The translations under genes and the position numbers were made by a program. This document shows positions 4,621 to 5,315 of a stretch of DNA of 5,315 nucleotides, piece by piece; within the stretch, counting starts at the first letter, position 1; every line of letters starts with the position of its first letter. This stretch comes from Blastocatellia bacterium (GTDB taxonomy: Bacteria; Acidobacteriota; Blastocatellia; Pyrinomonadales; Pyrinomonadaceae). The stretch is from the NCBI GenBank assembly GCA_013695195.1, contig JACDAY010000230.1, positions 1 to 5,315 of the forward strand, read 5' to 3'. Under the pieces are notes generated by a model that was not told the origin of the DNA, ran no database searches, and saw only the letters and a list, made by a program, of their open reading frames with translations.

Positions 4621-5315
4621 CTAATCTTTGATTCCTTCTAAAATTGACCGAGCATCATTGATATGATTTTCTATATTTGCTGCCACGCGTAAAATACCAT
4701 TGGGCGAAAAGTTCGCGTCCTCGTTTTCCGCAAGAAACTGCATCAGCTTTTCGGGCGACACCTTTGCATTTTCGCCTAGTTTGATTGCCAAGCCATTCGC
4801 GGCCTTGTCGATTGAAATGATCCGCATCTCTTCCGCAAACTTTCGCAGGCGGCCATATGCGAACAGATTTTCAACTGATTCAGGGATCTGGCCGTAACGA
4901 TCTCCTATTTCCGTGTGTATCTGACTTAAAGACGCGTCCGATTCGGCTGATGATATTCGTTTGTAGGTTCGCAGCCGCTGACTTGTGTCGGAAATATATT
5001 CCTTCGGGATCGAAACGTCGATGCCCAGATTGATCGAAACGCTCGTTTCATCGGCGATTTCGTCACCGCGAATCTCGGCAATAGTCCGCTCGAGCATCTT
5101 TGTGTACAGGTCAAATCCGAGAGCGTCGAGATGACCGGATTGCTGTCCGCCGAGGATATTTCCGGCACCGCGTAGTTCCAGATCGAGCGCCGCGATCCGA
5201 AAACCCGCACCGAGATCGGAAAATTCGCGTATCGCACTCAGACGCCGACGGGCAATCGGGGTCAACTCGAGTTCGCTCGGAATAAGCAAATACGCATAAG
5301 CACGGCGGTTTGAAC
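4621..5315 (-). CDS. mfd: Transcription-repair coupling factor Mfd, C-terminal part (5' end outside window)
   Basis: Mfd is a cytoplasmic ATP-driven translocase that removes RNA polymerase stalled at DNA damage and recruits UvrA for nucleotide excision repair. The 230 visible residues begin SNRRAYAYLL, directly after the place of helicase motif VI (QLRGRVGR), which lies outside the window. The TRG region follows (FSDLGAGFRIAALDLELRGA at about 31-50, then NILGGQQSGHLDALGFDLY), which couples ATP hydrolysis to translocation. The C-terminal TRCF/D7 domain spans about 94-193 (INLGIDVSIPKEYI, then RLRTYKRI and EIGDRYGQIPESVENLF); in E. coli this domain masks the UvrA-binding surface. The frame is open to the window edge, so the TTG at 5289 is not a start. 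The stop is TAG at 4623..4621. It shares orientation with the PpiC-family gene and rqcP further left, but the oppositely oriented zinc-ribbon gene lies between. Confidence 0.97.
   Translation of the reverse strand, partial: SNRRAYAYLLIPSELELTPIARRRLSAIREFSDLGAGFRIAALDLELRGAGNILGGQQSGHLDALGFDLYTKMLERTIAEIRGDEIADETSVSINLGIDVSIPKEYISDTSQRLRTYKRISSAESDASLSQIHTEIGDRYGQIPESVENLFAYGRLRKFAEEMRIISIDKAANGLAIKLGENAKVSPEKLMQFLAENEDANFSPNGILRVAANIENHINDARSILEGIKD

Noticed and set aside
4926..5285. Open frames on both strands within the mfd region
   Set aside because: They are out-of-frame or antisense shadows of the conserved TRG and D7 regions of Mfd.

Overview
The window shows a bacterial chromosome segment at about mid-40s percent GC, with tightly packed housekeeping genes and two small sets of exported proteins that I cannot name. 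Gene content and protein style (LolA-like exported protein with an 'EEVLAKHLESIG' start, SurA/PpiC protein next to mfd, an RqcP-type S4 protein) are compatible with an Acidobacteriota lineage such as Blastocatellia/Pyrinomonadales. That placement is inferred from remembered protein style and was not checked by a search.

Left part, plus strand (1..2140): the 3' part of a DusB-like tRNA-dihydrouridine synthase gene, then 17 bp later a secreted LolA/LolB-like protein of unknown function, then 5 bp later a small secreted protein built of two copies of a helical repeat. The spacing suggests one transcript.

Middle part, minus strand (2132..3546): a SurA/PpiC-type exported chaperone gene followed, in transcription order, by an rqcP-like S4-domain gene. 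The end of rqcP overlaps the end of the repeat-protein gene by 9 bp in convergent orientation. The 74-bp gap between the two minus-strand genes carries a small repeat that could form a hairpin.

Right part: an AT-rich spacer of about 340 bp (3547..3890) holds divergent promoter candidates. It is followed by a plus-strand gene for a zinc-ribbon, single-membrane-pass protein whose outer domain carries an HEAKH zincin-like motif (3891..4532). A long-armed inverted repeat, probably a shared terminator, separates it from the convergent 3' end of mfd (4621..5315, minus strand, cut by the window edge).

Taken together, mfd, a PpiC-family gene and rqcP lie in the same order and orientation as I recall for their counterparts in Firmicutes (mfd ... 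prsA ... rqcP/yabO). Here a metalloprotease-like gene on the opposite strand is placed between mfd and the PpiC gene. I see no mobile element, CRISPR array, tRNA or rRNA. The most unusual genes are the two-repeat secreted protein and the zinc-ribbon/HEAKH membrane protein.
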